Shown piece after piece: positions 43,690 to 56,179 of a DNA stretch of 64,000 nucleotides. Positions within the stretch are counted from its first letter, which is position 1. Each line of letters begins with the position of its first letter. This DNA is from Coriaria nepalensis (Eukaryota; Streptophyta; Magnoliopsida; Cucurbitales; Coriariaceae): positions 9,478,501 to 9,542,500 of the forward strand of contig CP114495.1 in NCBI GenBank assembly GCA_027186245.1. Direction: 5' to 3'. The notes under the pieces are model-generated. The model saw only the letters and a program-made list of their open reading frames with translations. It had not been told where the DNA came from and did no database searches. Position numbers and translations under genes: made by a program.

Positions 43690-44370
43690 CTCTTCAACTC
43701 TCTCTCTCCCTCCCTATTTATATACTTTGCATGATTTTGTTAACCGGCTGATTAGCCTGTGGGATCGAAACTAGAGGAGGTTGGGTTCTTAATTCAATCC
43801 TAAACTAGTAATTTGAATGATGAGAAGGAAATGCTGTTTATGAATACTTTAGTGCTGGTGCATTAATTACATGAAACTATTATTCAAATCTTGTATGGTA
43901 CATGAAATTTAGTGCTGATTGGGACATAAATCATGTCCCAATCAATACAAGCCTCGATGGCTTGCTAGAAAAAGGTTTTGTGCTATTGCGGAGGATATCA
44001 ATCCCGGAAAACGGTAAGGACTACTATATCACCGGCTAAATCGGAGTAAGTAAAAATATGTTATTCCTTGGACCCTGTTATGTAGTCTAATTGAACTCTT
44101 TATTTAGGAAGATTATAGCAGTTCATAGACAAAGTAGAAAACACTACCACCTCCTGAAGATTCCAAATCATATGGATCCAGAAGGATACCCGTAATACCA
44201 TCTTATTTACAAAGCACACATGTAACAAACAAAGTTCAGTAGTACTTGGCAAGTATAATAAAGGTGTTAATACAGTCATCCAGGAATTCATCGTTAAGAA
44301 AATCGAAAATCTACTTCTACCAAATACTTTTTACTCTGGCCCAATTGCTGAAAAACAAGACATAGTTATT
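43690..44370. other. spacer between GH9 pseudogene and SUMO
   Basis: A CT-rich leader-like stretch (43670-43720) lies directly upstream of the pseudogene start and is probably its old leader. 44025-44043 carries a word (TATATCACCGGCTAAATC) that recurs inside the pseudogene near 41799. The part from about 44100 is likely SUMO 3' UTR. No separate gene is seen. Confidence 0.45.
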
Positions 44371-44373
44371 GAT

Positions 44374-45705
44374 TTAGATAATAGCTCCTCCTCCTGTCTG
44401 GTGAAGCATTGCATCGATCTCATCTCCATCCTCCATTTCCAGCTGTAAGCAGGAAACATGTTTGGTTTTAGAATGAATTGCTTGAACAATAGCAATTAGT
44501 ATCAGAGAGAGAGACAGACAGAGAGAGAGACCTCATCTGGGGTCTGCTCAGCACGGAGCCGGCGACCATCAAACAAGAAGGCAATGGAGTTGAACTCAAC
44601 AGATTGCCGGTCACAGTAAGCATTCATGAGCTTCTTCAGTTGAGTACTTCTTTTGATCCTGAAGAACACTTCATTTCCATCCTACAAAGTATGACCAAAG
44701 TAGCAGATGAGATGAAAATTTACAAAAAATATTTGTTTCATCAAGCTGCTTATATTCTTGAATTGTAAGAGAAATACTTGTTTGTCCCCGAGATATCGAT
44801 TTGGAAACATCAAAACTGAAGTTAAATTCCCATTTTTCATAGAAAATCAATTTGGAAGTACCCAAATCGACTTGTCACATGTAACACAAATATTCAAAAT
44901 TTTACTAAGAAAAGGCATAGTTCTAATCAATAGTTCTTTCTCTTATAATGTAAAAGGAAAGTCAGCTCCAGATATTAAAGCATAGTTTTAGAACCACCAA
45001 TCTATTTAATAACTTCACTCTCAATCCACCTTAACTCCTCAATGAGACACCTCAAACAGACTAGAATACTGGTTAAGACATAGCCAAAACCAAAAAATCA
45101 AACGGTTCCAAATGAAATAGCACTCTCCCATATGCAAAAAGGTTACAATATTGAACTACGATATCATATAAATACAAATTTGCGCTTCTATGAAGCCTAA
45201 AATCCTGAAGCACGCTGAGAAATTCTTTCGTATTTTGACTATAATACAATGAAACCTCCTTAAAGATTTTATCCAAACTTAATAATAACGCTTTCTTAAT
45301 AAAGAAAAAAAACCCTAAACTGCTAAACTCTTCGAAACAAGCATGAAATCCTATAGCCCGAATACCAGTAAAATCTACTGCTCATCAATCACAAGGACGC
45401 TGGAATCAAAACCCTACAAAAGCATATGGATCTACCACTTCATCAACCTAATTTCTCTACGCACTTTTTCAAATTCTATAAAGCAAAACCTCAAGTTGAT
45501 CACAAGCAGACCGTACAAATCCAACAGAGTACTCACCAAAAAAAAAAAGGCAAAGAATACCTAGAAATAAGATCGAAACCTAAAGTAAAAGAAGAAAACT
45601 CAAGAATCGAGTGAGTGAGAAAGAGACCTGGCCCTTGACTTTGAGGTTGATGTGGCCCGACTGATCTGCCGGCTTCTTATCCTCCTCGTTCGTTACGCCG
45701 GACAT
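44374..45705 (-). CDS. SUMO: small ubiquitin-related modifier, 3 exons
   Basis: Protein modifier joined to lysines of nuclear and other targets after processing by ULP proteases. Exons in gene order: 45705-45628, 44681-44532, 44442-44374, total 297 nt, 98 aa. Start [15 protein letters not shown], then the beta-grasp fold with [38 protein letters not shown] and [15 protein letters not shown]. Cleavage after Gly94 would remove the tail GAII and expose the di-glycine. The closest plant forms are the SUMO1/2 class, judged by the HQTGG end. Intron 1 is long (about 950 bp) and AT-rich. Two TTGGGCC-containing repeats lie upstream, a promoter pattern common in housekeeping genes. Confidence 0.96.
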
Positions 45706-45909
45706 CTTCTCTTCACGCCGGAAAAAGTTTCCCGATTCGCTTTCCGATCAAAGTAGGCAGATGGCAGCTCTGTCCAACTCTCAGGAATCTGTCTTCGCAA
45801 AATATTTGTGAGTGGAGAAGAACCCGGGACCGGGAATTTTGCAAAGAAATGGACGGTCTGGATAGCTTTCAGGGGTTTTGATCGGACAGTGCAAGTAATA
45901 GCAGTCATG

Positions 45910-46020
45910 AATGAAGACATTAAACTTGGGCCGACCCTTAACAGCTGTACTAGCCCAATAAAATACGCTCAACCTTATTATTTGGGCCAATATTGGGCCG
46001 ACCCATAACAGCTGTACAAC
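45910..46020 (-). promoter_or_regulatory. duplicated TTGGGCC promoter element upstream of SUMO
   Basis: A 25-bp word, TTGGGCCGACCC followed by TAACAGCTGTAC with one mismatch, occurs at 45926-45950 and 45993-46017, 67 bp apart. A further TTTGGGCCAA lies at 45981-45990. TGGGCC/GGCCCA motifs (site II type) are common in promoters of plant housekeeping genes. The position, 220-310 bases upstream of the SUMO start, fits, but function is an inference. Confidence 0.5.
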
Positions 46021-46039
46021 CTGGCACACAATTTACAAG

Positions 46040-48890
46040 AATTTGGACAAGATTTTATTCTATGAATGAAACCAAACCAGAAGGAGAGCGAGAATTAAAA
46101 AAAAAAAAAAAAGAGAATTATAATAATAATTTAATTGTATAAAAATGAGTAAGAAATATTGATTTTGATTATATTTTTAGTTGAATTATGTATTTCATTA
46201 TCTTAAATTTATAATATTATATAAGAATTATAATAAAATTTAAATAATATATAATATAATAATTATAAATAAATAAATAAATTCATTCTAACCGAAAACT
46301 ATTTTTATTATGAATTATTGAATTTTAAATAAATAAAACTACTGATTTTAATTGAAATTAGATAAATAAAAAAATTATAATTAAATAATTGATAAATTAT
46401 TAATTCAATCGAAATCATTTTATTTATTTAATTTTAAATTAAATAAATTAACTCTTCGGACAAAAAAAAAAAAAAAAATCCTCAAATCCATTTCACGGAT
46501 TTTGTTTTGACTTCCATTTATTATGCATGGTCCCATGCATAGACAACATTCATGAGCCACTTATTACCTTAGTGTGAAAGGCAAGACCTCCAAAAAAAAA
46601 AAAAAACGGCATATATAGGAAATTTCGTTCCGGCAAAAAAAAAAAAAATAGTGGCAGCTTCTCATTTCTAACCATAGTGTAGACATTCGATTTGTCAACG
46701 GGCATTAGATTATCTTACAAGTTACATATGTCCACGACAAAAACAAAAGTGTACCAACTCAAGCACCAAAACCACCTTATCTTACCTCGGTTTAGGTTAC
46801 CAAAACTTACTCACAAGTCAATAAATGATATTGGATTTATTAAATAATAACAAGTGATATAGTGTTTGTTGTTTCGAGGGTAACATTGTATATGAGAAAA
46901 AGTAAAACGAGCTTCCAAAATATTTGATAATCTGTATTAAGATTTTGGACGTAGATTTAAATTTTTAATATTGCTTATATGTATGTAATTTAGTTTAGCT
47001 ATTCGTTTAAGCAAGTAAGAATGTTGGAATTGTTACATGTCTTCTTCAAACTTCATGATCAAGCATGATTTCATGATTATCATTCTTCCCAACTGAAACT
47101 ACCTACTTCTTGTAACTTGTACAAGATCATAACAATAAGAATTTAAAATCATCTCAAGCCTCTCGGTCAATCGTTTTTCTATTTTTTATTCCTAGAAGAA
47201 GAGAAAATACAATGAATACTTTTTATTCCATTCGAGGGTCCCATGAAGTAATTGAAGACCAAGATCTTTCCTTCGATTCGGTGCATCGAGGACGAGTCAT
47301 TTTCTTCAAATACAGTATAATAATCTCGATAAATTAATAATTTTTATTATTATAATTTGAGAATAATTTATTAAATTTTGTTTATAATTTAATATTTTAT
47401 TAAATTAATAATATTAATTTATTGAATTTTTACTCTATATAGATATATTATATTTATTTTATTTTATTTTATTTTATAATACAATTTAGTTTTGAAAACA
47501 ATTTAAACCGAGAGTAATGTCACGTCCCAGATTTCTTAGTGTTCGGTGAGGTAGCCTTTCCTATTCGAGATCGTTCCTAGTACCAAATTGTATGACTAAT
47601 GTGTATCTCGTAATGTAGGTGTGCTTTTTGATCTATATTATTTGGTATCCGTATATAATACGACATCGCTACGTGATCCATATGAATGATAGGATAAAGT
47701 TTAACTCATGTATGAGGGCTTAAGACAGTTACATATCCAGATATCCAGGGACCCTCGACATAAATAGACACATAGCAAGATTAGAGAATTTCTAAAGGGA
47801 TTATGGTGTCACACGAGCTGAACATTATGCACGTGACCCTAAGCTATGTTCTTTGATTGAAAATTGTAACATGTAACATTGAGTGTACTTTAAGCTAACT
47901 TCTTGTTGATGTATCAAATATTAAATGCATAGCTACTTAAAAAGACTTGGAAACACCATTATGATTCTAGTCTTATACTCTACGACAACAAGTCGCCAAT
48001 ATTCTTAAAACAGTTGTTAATGTGGTGGTTATATATAGAGATATGAAGTTGTAAAGAATGAAAAATAAAAAGGTATAGAAAATGAAACTTAATTAAAAAT
48101 AGTGAATTAAATTAGAAAAGACGATTAGCTTTTAAAGATTATAACGTTGTTGATTATGAAAGATTTTAATTTTAGTATTTATAAATTTGATTATAATAAT
48201 TAAAATATAATATTTTGAATGTTCTAAGGATGAAATTAAACAATAGATATACAGGCTGAGTATGAAACAAAGGCCAATTTTCAATGAATTGGTGATGAGA
48301 CACCAAGACTGCATATAATTAAGAAAACCCACAAACCAACGGTGGCTAAGGTGGGTGATCATATTTTCCACAAAAGTAGGCGTTGGCTTGAAACTAGCTA
48401 GAAACTGATGATGATGTTTACTTAACTATCCATGAATTAGAACTTGCCTTGTCTCCTAAACATGGCTGCCAATCTCAAAGTTGATGTCGACATTTTTGTT
48501 TTTGTACGTACCCGTTTTTCGTTTGAATGAATATTGCAAAATTGATACAATTAAGTAACAGTCTCCCGTTCAGACTGCTATATACATCATGATACCAAGA
48601 TAACAGTCCCGATTTGTATCATTTTCGTTTGAGTGACAACAATCACTCGTTCGATGAACTTGTTTGTCATGAAAGTAGTAGTATAGGTGCATGTTCGTTC
48701 CTTTAGGTCCCCTTCAACGGGGAGGGAGAGCTTTTTTTAATAGGTCATGATTTTCATATTTGATGAAAATTACTTCCACATTGATAGTTAGGGGTGTCAA
48801 ATTATCTGACTTATAATGATAATTTTTATTTGTTCGATTCAGACTTTTCTCTCGATCCCTCTTTGTGTCCTCTTTTTCTTGCTGTTATCA
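46040..48890. other. AT-rich intergenic region
   Basis: No gene recognised. It contains poly-A tracts at 46098-46112, 46464-46479, 46592-46605 and 46636-46648. A TGTCACGTCCC at 47519-47529 resembles the 5' end of some plant gypsy LTRs, with mid-GC sequence for the next ~350 bases; a solo LTR is possible but its other end is not visible. Confidence 0.45.
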
Positions 48891-50600
48891 TTCCTCTTTA
48901 TAGAGCTTTTGCTGGGACCCAAGCATATCCCCTCAACAGGGATTTAAACACTTGATCGTCTACCCGAATCATGTCCGCTTCATTCACAGCTATGCAGAGG
49001 GTCATTGGGCATTTTTCCGTTGTCGTTTTGAGAAACTTTTTGTTCAGAACCCTATTCATGAGGCATGAAGGACTCTCGAGTCGCTTAGGTTTTCCCATTT
49101 TTGAGCCTCTTTGTTGAATCTCTCCATAAAGTTTAGGAAATGCTCTCCCCCCTTCTGTCTGACTGACTATAGACTTGTCACCAGGGGAGTGTTGTTGATA
49201 CTCTAGTGAAATTGGCAACAAAAAGGTCACTGAGCTCGTCAAAGGTACCTACTGATCTCGGGGCTAACCCTTTGAACTATTCTCTTGTTGTGCCTTCTAG
49301 GGTAGTGGAGAAGGCTCGACACGTTACGCTTTCCGCCATGCACTAGAGCTTCATTGTAGTAATGTCTGACTCAATGTGGTCCCTCGAATTTCTAATCCCA
49401 TCATGTGCCCGAACTTGAGGCCTCCTAAACTTCCGTGGTATGTCCGCCTCCATAATCCCCCTAGCGAAGGAGCTTTTTTTCTTTCTATCCGAGTGCGTGG
49501 AAATTGAGACCCCTTTAGTCTTCATCACCTTTCTCAGTTCCTCAAATTTTTGGGTCATGTCATTGGGGTCAGAAGAGCATCTTTTTCGCTCTTTATTTGT
49601 CTTCTCCCTTGGAAGGTCGTCATTTCTTGATGAGGAGGAGCTTTCGATGCTGGTGTCATGCCTATCTTCCTATTGTCCAGTTAACCTCACTCGATGGCCA
49701 TGGGGGCGCTAATCTCCTCCCTCATCTGCATCATCATTGATGTTGTATGCTCAGTAACAACATTTCACATGATTTCGATAATATCCTCCCACGTGGAACC
49801 GGGGGAGCGCATTTGGGCCCTTGCCAATGTTGCTTGACCGACCTTTTAGGGGCTGATGGTGGTATGCACTGAGGAGCAATATGGAGTGCCGATGCTCGCT
49901 GCTAGATTTCCCTAAGCAGCGTCGCCAGATCTCCCCTTAAGGTAGCTATTGAGTTGTTATTCTCTACGATTGTGTTCATCTTGTGAACTTTTGATCTCAA
50001 AAGGAAATTAGTGTTCCTCATGGTCGTCGCCAAATCATTGATACCAAAATTCACCCCAACAATATGTTTATCGAGTCACACATGCACAATGAAGAAAACA
50101 TGAAGGAAAAGTAGGGGCTACCATCTACAAACCATCTTTGATGCTTAAGTTAGTAACATACTTAAGATAATCAATAATAATAATAAAAAAACCTTGAATT
50201 ATATGCATTTAAACATATACCTAAGGTACCTCATAGATAAAGCATTTATATGGTACACCCAATAGAGTTTTTTTAAAGTAAAATTCATGACCTAGTAAAA
50301 TCTTTCTTGACTTGATAGGATCCGCGATAACATCTCTCAATTTGATAAGATCTGCAAAGATCTCTTTTGATTTAGAGACAAATTCATAACGTCATGAGTA
50401 GTGAGTAAGATTATCTCCCGTGTGATGATCTTAAACTCATCATATTCCAAATCTCCTAAGCGACGCCTCTAATGACCCTCACAAACTGTGATCGTTAGGT
50501 CTTATAAGTAATAAGTCCGATCTTATTTTTAAATTTATAAATCACTCTAATCGAAATATAAATTTAAGTACTAATATTTTAAAATATAAAATATTATATG
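48890..50600 (-). mobile_element. second decayed gypsy-type retroelement remnant, minus orientation
   Basis: On the minus strand 50040-50010 reads TGATTTGGCGACGACCATGA followed by GGAAC, the same LTR/primer-site junction seen in the element at 26.2 kb. Inward of it, 49960-48900 holds broken gag-like frames, for example charged stretches at 49558-49343 (QKFEELRKVMKTKG) and a gag-core-like run at 49242-48898. Outward of it, 50041-50600 is probably LTR, including ACTTAAGCATCAAAGATGG (around 50130-50148 read on the minus strand), a motif common in these LTRs. No reverse transcriptase or integrase is recognised. Confidence 0.55.
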
Positions 50601-51880
50601 AAAGTGTATTTTTGATCCCATAATATATCGCAGCGTTTATACAATCAGACTGACATGATCTTTGGCTCCAACTAATGATGAAGTATCGGCTTACATATAA
50701 GTCTGAAAAAATGCAGCTCAATATTCGTTAAATAAAAAAAAAATTCAATTCGAGATAATTCAAATACAAATTCAATGCATTTTTTTCAGTTTAAGAAAAA
50801 TACTATCACCATTTTCCCTGGCCTTATGGTGAGAACCAAATACTATATGTCGGCCATCTATACATACATTAAATAAGATTTTATGGGTTTTAATTGAATT
50901 TTGCCTAACTTTACTATATAAATATTACATAATTAATCGTTGCTGGGTCCAAACTGATATCACATTAAATTATCCAAATGTCGGCCGTTGGCTAGTACAT
51001 ACTAGCAAGAAGCTATTTAAATTAATGCATATTGTGTTCATATATTTATTTTATATAGTTTTAATGTCATTGCCATAACCATAACTATATAGATCCCGTA
51101 AATTGAGTAATGAATTGTTTGAGCCGTGTATATATGCATTTATTTATATTATATAGTTTTAATGACATTATTTAATTAAATATATTTATATTATTTAAAT
51201 AATATGATATTTTTATAAGTAGTTCAATTAAAATTAAAATTAATTTATATTATATATTTAAATAAAATGGTATAATGTCTTAATGTCCCAACGTACATAT
51301 TTAAGAAAGGCGATAAAAACGGACAACATTAATGTCGTGAAATCATTATGGTAAGGTGGAAAAAGAAAACACCAAAACACAAAGAATCATAATCAGCGTC
51401 GGATCAACGAATAAGAACACGTGAACGGCTAGAAGAATGCGACATTCTGACATGACCCCTGATCATATGCAATGAGTCATGTCATCAAACATTATTATTA
51501 TTATTATTTTTTAATAATTACTAAATAATAGTAATAAATGAGAAAAAACGGTCGAGTAGGTGATCGAACCGGGCCTTCTTTTCATCTTCCCGCCCGTTGA
51601 GGGGACAAAATTTGCAGTGCAAACTGGAGTTTGGGTTCTGTACGTACTGTTTCCATATGGGAATGGGTAACTAGGTAGGTCACCCTTTTCTCTTTTTTCT
51701 AGCTATTTTCCAGACTCCAATTTCCTCTATGCGGGTCCCACCATCTACTCCATTTCTTGCAGTTCTTCTCGCCCTCTCTCTCTCTCTCTCTCTCCCTACC
51801 ATTCTCTCCCACTTAACCACTCCTCACGACTCTCTCTCTCTCTCCAACTCAAAGAGTCTATAAAACAACAGTTTCCATCT
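50600..51880. other. intergenic region and promoter of the GH17 gene
   Basis: AT-rich to about 51540. The last 150 bases before the GH17 start are pyrimidine-rich, with (CT)n runs at 51775-51796 and 51832-51845, and a TATAAAA at 51859-51865 that would be a normal TATA box for the gene. No other gene recognised. Confidence 0.55.
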
Positions 51881-51956
51881 CTCTCTTTAGTCTCTCGTTC
51901 CTTCTTTCTTTCTTTCATTCATGCTTATGCTGATCTTCTTCTCAAAGAAGCAAATC

Positions 51957-53597
51957 ATGGCCATTCACTCTTCCATAATACTAGCCTTCTTGCTCTTTTC
52001 CACCATTTCCTTTTCTGGTACGTACTATCTCTTCCATCATGCATTCTACCATCATGCATGCATGCATGATGGTGGAATTCGCTCGAACTTCATTTTCAAA
52101 AGGGATTTTGGCCAAAACGCTCATTCTAACGATTTAATTTTACATTTGTTTTTTTACAGAGGGAGGTGGTTCGATAGGAGTGAACTATGGAAGAATAGCA
52201 GACAACTTACCACAGCCGACACAAGTCATACAGCTTCTCAAAGCGCAAGGCATAAACCGGATCAAACTCTACGACGCTGACTCAACCGTCCTCTCCGCCT
52301 TAGCCGACACCGGCATAAACGTCGTCGTCGCAATACCCAACGAGCTCCTCTCCTCGGTAGCATCCGACCCGTCAGTAGCCGAAAAATGGGTCAAAGCCAA
52401 CATAACCCAGTACTACCCGGCCACAAAAATCGAATCCATAGCTGTCGGAAATGAGGTATTCGTCGACCCGAATAACACGACCCGGTTTCTCGTAGCCGCC
52501 ATGAAGAACATACACGCTTCCCTCCTGAAAAACAACCTTAATTCCTCCATCAAAATCTCTTCTCCTATCGCTCTATCCGCTCTACAAACTTCTTACCCGT
52601 CTTCATCTGGATCCTTCAAATCGGATCTAATCGAACCGGTTATTAAACCCATGTTGGATTTTCTCCGTCAAACCGGATCCTACCTCATGGTCAACGCTTA
52701 CCCGTTTTTTGCTTACGCAGCAAATTCGGATCAGATTTCCTTAGACTACGCTTTGTTTAAGGATAATCCAGGTGTGGTGGATTCGGGAAACGGGTTGAAG
52801 TATACCAATCTCTTGGATGCTCAGATCGACGCTGTTTTTGCTGCCATGTCGGCAATTAAATACGACGATATAAAGATGGTTATAACGGAGACTGGCTGGC
52901 CGTCTAAGGGCGATGAGAATGAAGTTGGGGCGGGTTCGTCTAATGCGGCGTCGTACAATGGGAATTTGGTTCGTAGAGTGCTGACTGGAAGTGGGACCCC
53001 TTTGAGACCGCAGGACCCACTTAACGTTTTTCTGTTTGCTTTGTTTAACGAAGATCAGAAACCTGGGCCCACATCCGAGAGGAATTATGGGCTTTTCTAC
53101 CCGAATGAGCAAAAGGTGTATGAGATACCACTTAATGCAGCTGACGTGGTGAGTGGCGAGTCAACGCCGGTCAACAAGAGCAAGGCTGAGGTTCCGGTAA
53201 CTGGCGGGGAGGTGTCCACGTCAGCTGTAGGCCAGACTTGGTGTGTGGCTAATGGGAATGCTGGGGTGAAGAAGCTACAGGATGCGATTGATTATGCGTG
53301 CGGCGAAGGAGGGGCTGATTGCCGTCCGATTCAGGAAGGTGCCACGTGTTACAATCCTAATTCGCTTGAGGCCCACGCTTCTTACGCTTTCAACAGCTAT
53401 TATCAGATGAAGTCACGTGCTACAGGCACGTGTGACTTTGGCGGTGCGGCTTACGTGGTCACTCAGCCTCCTAGTGAGTAGTCCCTAATTCTCATGATTA
53501 TGCTCTTAATCATATGGTTAATCATGATTAATTCTGTGGTTTTTGCTTTGCGTGTTTTGCAGAGTTTGGAACCTGCCAATTCCCTACAGGGTACTAA
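51957..53597 (+). CDS. GH17 endo-1,3-beta-glucanase with X8/CBM43 domain, 3 exons
   Basis: Secreted beta-1,3-glucanase acting on callose in the wall. Exons 51957-52017, 52160-53473 and 53563-53597, total 1410 nt, 469 aa. The signal peptide is encoded by exon 1 (MAIHSSIILAFLLFSTISFS). The GH17 domain begins GSIGVNYGRIADNLP; the acid/base is about E119 in AVGNEVF and the nucleophile about E264 in ITETGWPSKG. A linker (about 350-370) leads to an X8 module, TWCVANGNAG to GTCDFGGAAYV. The short last exon adds FGTCQFPTGY and the stop, completing the conserved cysteine pattern. No hydrophobic GPI tail is present. An in-frame Met at 51921 would add twelve residues; 51957 is directly at the signal peptide. 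If the last intron is retained the protein ends at TAG 53479-53481. Confidence 0.95.
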
Positions 53598-53599
53598 AT

Positions 53600-55650
53600 A
53601 ACAATCATTCGTCACTACAAGATGGTTGTCTATGATTTTTTCTTAATTTTTTTTTTAAATTTCTTAATTTGGTTTTTATTTGTATTAATTTATGGATATA
53701 TATATATATATATATATCTATAGATAGATTATAATATAATTTTAATTAGATGTGGGGTGGGTATGACTTATTTGGATTATTTTGGGCATATCTCTATATG
53801 TAGTTGTCAAAAAGGTGAGGTAATGAGAGATGTACATGATGAATATACACATTCTTTTTGGCTTGACATGTTTCCCTTTTTATAGTTTTTAAATTTGATC
53901 GTAAATCGGGGGTATCATATGTGATTATGTTTGTGGTTGGAAAAGCCCATCTTAGTGCAGATTGGTACTTTTTGTTTGTGAAGTGAAATGTGCAATAGGG
54001 CCCATAAGTCCGTACCTTACAAAGCCCAAATATTAAGCCCAATTGACACGTTGACACGTCAAGGAAACGAATAACGAAGACTGTCTGTTAGCGTGGGCCG
54101 GAAAAAAAGGGTTACTTCTGCATTTTCAGTGGTAGGTTGGTAAGTGGCCGAAGAAGCTAATGGCTTGTTTGATTTTGATCCATATATAAATTTTTGATCG
54201 AATAAGTGAAATTAGTGAAATAATAATTGTTAGAATTAGGATTTCACAAAGAAATTAAATAATGAAAATGATAATTAAATTTATATATTTTATTTTTATT
54301 TTTAATATTAATGTCCTCTAAACAGATCATGAGAAGAACCAATTTTTATTCGGTGAAATAATAAAAAAACGGGTCATCTTCATTTTCATAGAATAAATGA
54401 AATATAACCAAACTATATAAATGAAATCAATTTCATTTCAGATTATACAAAATCATAACAAAACGGGTCATAAGAAAAATAGTAAAATCTTCTATTTCTC
54501 TTAGAAGTTTTATATTTAACTCGATTATACAACGTTGTATCATTATATTTGATGTTGACATTTTAGTTTATAATTTGGTTAACATTTTTGATATAAATCT
54601 CTCGAATTAATCTCGTGTCGATATCGAAATGGATATTAAAAATTCATTCCTAATAATCGAAAGAGGTGTCAAGATTTCTTTTCAACTATCGGAATCTCTC
54701 CACCGGAATCCCTCTTAATCGTCAAAGCACTTGGAAATTTATACTAGCCACAAGGAAAACGAGAAACAAACAAGGAAAAATCCTAAGGGAACTAATCATG
54801 CAAAAATCATAGGAAAAACAAAATAAAAGGAGATTAATCAATAATCAAAGATATCCCAATAACTGAAATACGCTATCCATCTTGCCATATAGCAGGTCCT
54901 TTGTTTTGTGCTATGCTTTGTTTTAATGGTATATATGAATTTGGCTCCAATTTTTATAATACTTATTTGGATTACAGCAACATGTTTCATTCTTTTTGTT
55001 TCTTAAGACTTGAAAGTTTAGGTAAGAAGTCAGAATACAGGCTTGTTATCAGGAGTAAAGTATGGCAATATTGTCACCAAGCGATTAAGAGTAACAAGGG
55101 CATGCATGCATGGTTTAATCATATCATACACAAAGCCGGGATAAGGATTGTCTACCCGGCATCATCACGACCTATCTCACTATCCAGTCCGGCAAGATGG
55201 ATACGGCTGATTCTGCTTGTTTTTGAAACTTCCAAAACACTTGGATGGATGTAGTTTCCTGCAGCATAAGTTAGCTAGAGATGAGTACTACTTAAAACTC
55301 CTTATTCTCAATCAACATTGTTTCCCATCTGAATATGTATATATGGATTAGAACCAGGAGAAACCAAACCATCGGAGAGACCGATAAACGTTTGAGAGAT
55401 CAAATTTTGCGACATATTCCATTAATGCTTGCAGTTGCAGGAGAAACCGAACCAGCTGAAGGACGATTTCTGTCTGTCTGAGAGGAGGAGAGGGGGAAGC
55501 AATGTTGAGTTGAGTTGAGTTGAGCTGAGAGAAACTCTTATTTTATTACTTGTAGGGCCCTTTAAGTTTATTAAAATTATTTTTTTACCCCGATTAAGTT
55601 AAAACCGTTGGATCTATTTCTTTGAAATCCAACGGCGAGAAATCACAAAT
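53600..55650. other. intergenic region
   Basis: 53598-53760 is probable GH17 3' UTR, with (AT)n at 53697-53717. The block at about 54897-54990 is similar to 17222-17310. A 117-codon open frame starting at 54901 runs through that block but has no recognisable family. 55500-55525 is a TTGAG repeat (GAGTTGAGTTGAGTTGAG). No gene is called. Confidence 0.45.
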
Positions 55651-55689
55651 ATCCCTATATCGAGAGCCCCGGAAGAAAGATTTGGTTCC

Positions 55690-56179
55690 TGAAGAAAAGT
55701 CACAGAAGAAGGGAGACGAGAAAGGAAGAAAGAAAATCCGAGAAATCGCGAAGGGGAATTCGTATTTTTTTTTTCCATGGAGTTTTTAGGGTACGATTGC
55801 AGGTAATCTCAGATCTTCCATAGAAGCTTACATTGAGAATTCATACGAAATCAAATCTCTTTATGGACCAAGTTGACTTTGAGCCTAACTCATCATTTTT
55901 GGAAGCTTAGCAGACGAGTGAAAGCATCATTTTAGGGAACAATGGAGAGTTTGAGACCGTTCTAATAGGTTTAAAGAAGCTATGTGTGACATGTGGTTTA
56001 AGTCTCTAGTGAGCCTGTTGGATGTTGCGCTTGATTAAAATGCTTGAATTTGACTGTTTGCAGGAGATAGCTTTATATTATTCAGCTACAAACCCTACCT
56101 TTACTTTTCGCCGTTGACAAGCTATCCTCTTTTCTTATTCGCTGTTAAATCGGTTGACCAATCGGAGAGTTTGAGACCG
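55690..56179 (+). promoter_or_regulatory. 5' leader of the SWAP gene with probable UTR intron
   Basis: A likely donor lies at 55801 (GATTGCAG|GTAATCTC) and an acceptor (GTTTGCAG) at about 56064, both before the start codon. A 16-base word, GGAGAGTTTGAGACCG, occurs at 55944-55959 and again at 56164-56179, directly against the start ATG. Confidence 0.45.

Noticed and set aside
52741..53112. 123-codon minus-strand frame within the GH17 exon
   Set aside because: Antisense shadow of a strongly conserved coding exon.
54901..55254. 117-codon open frame
   Set aside because: No recognisable domain; it begins inside a block shared with non-coding DNA at 17.2 kb, so it is probably a chance frame.
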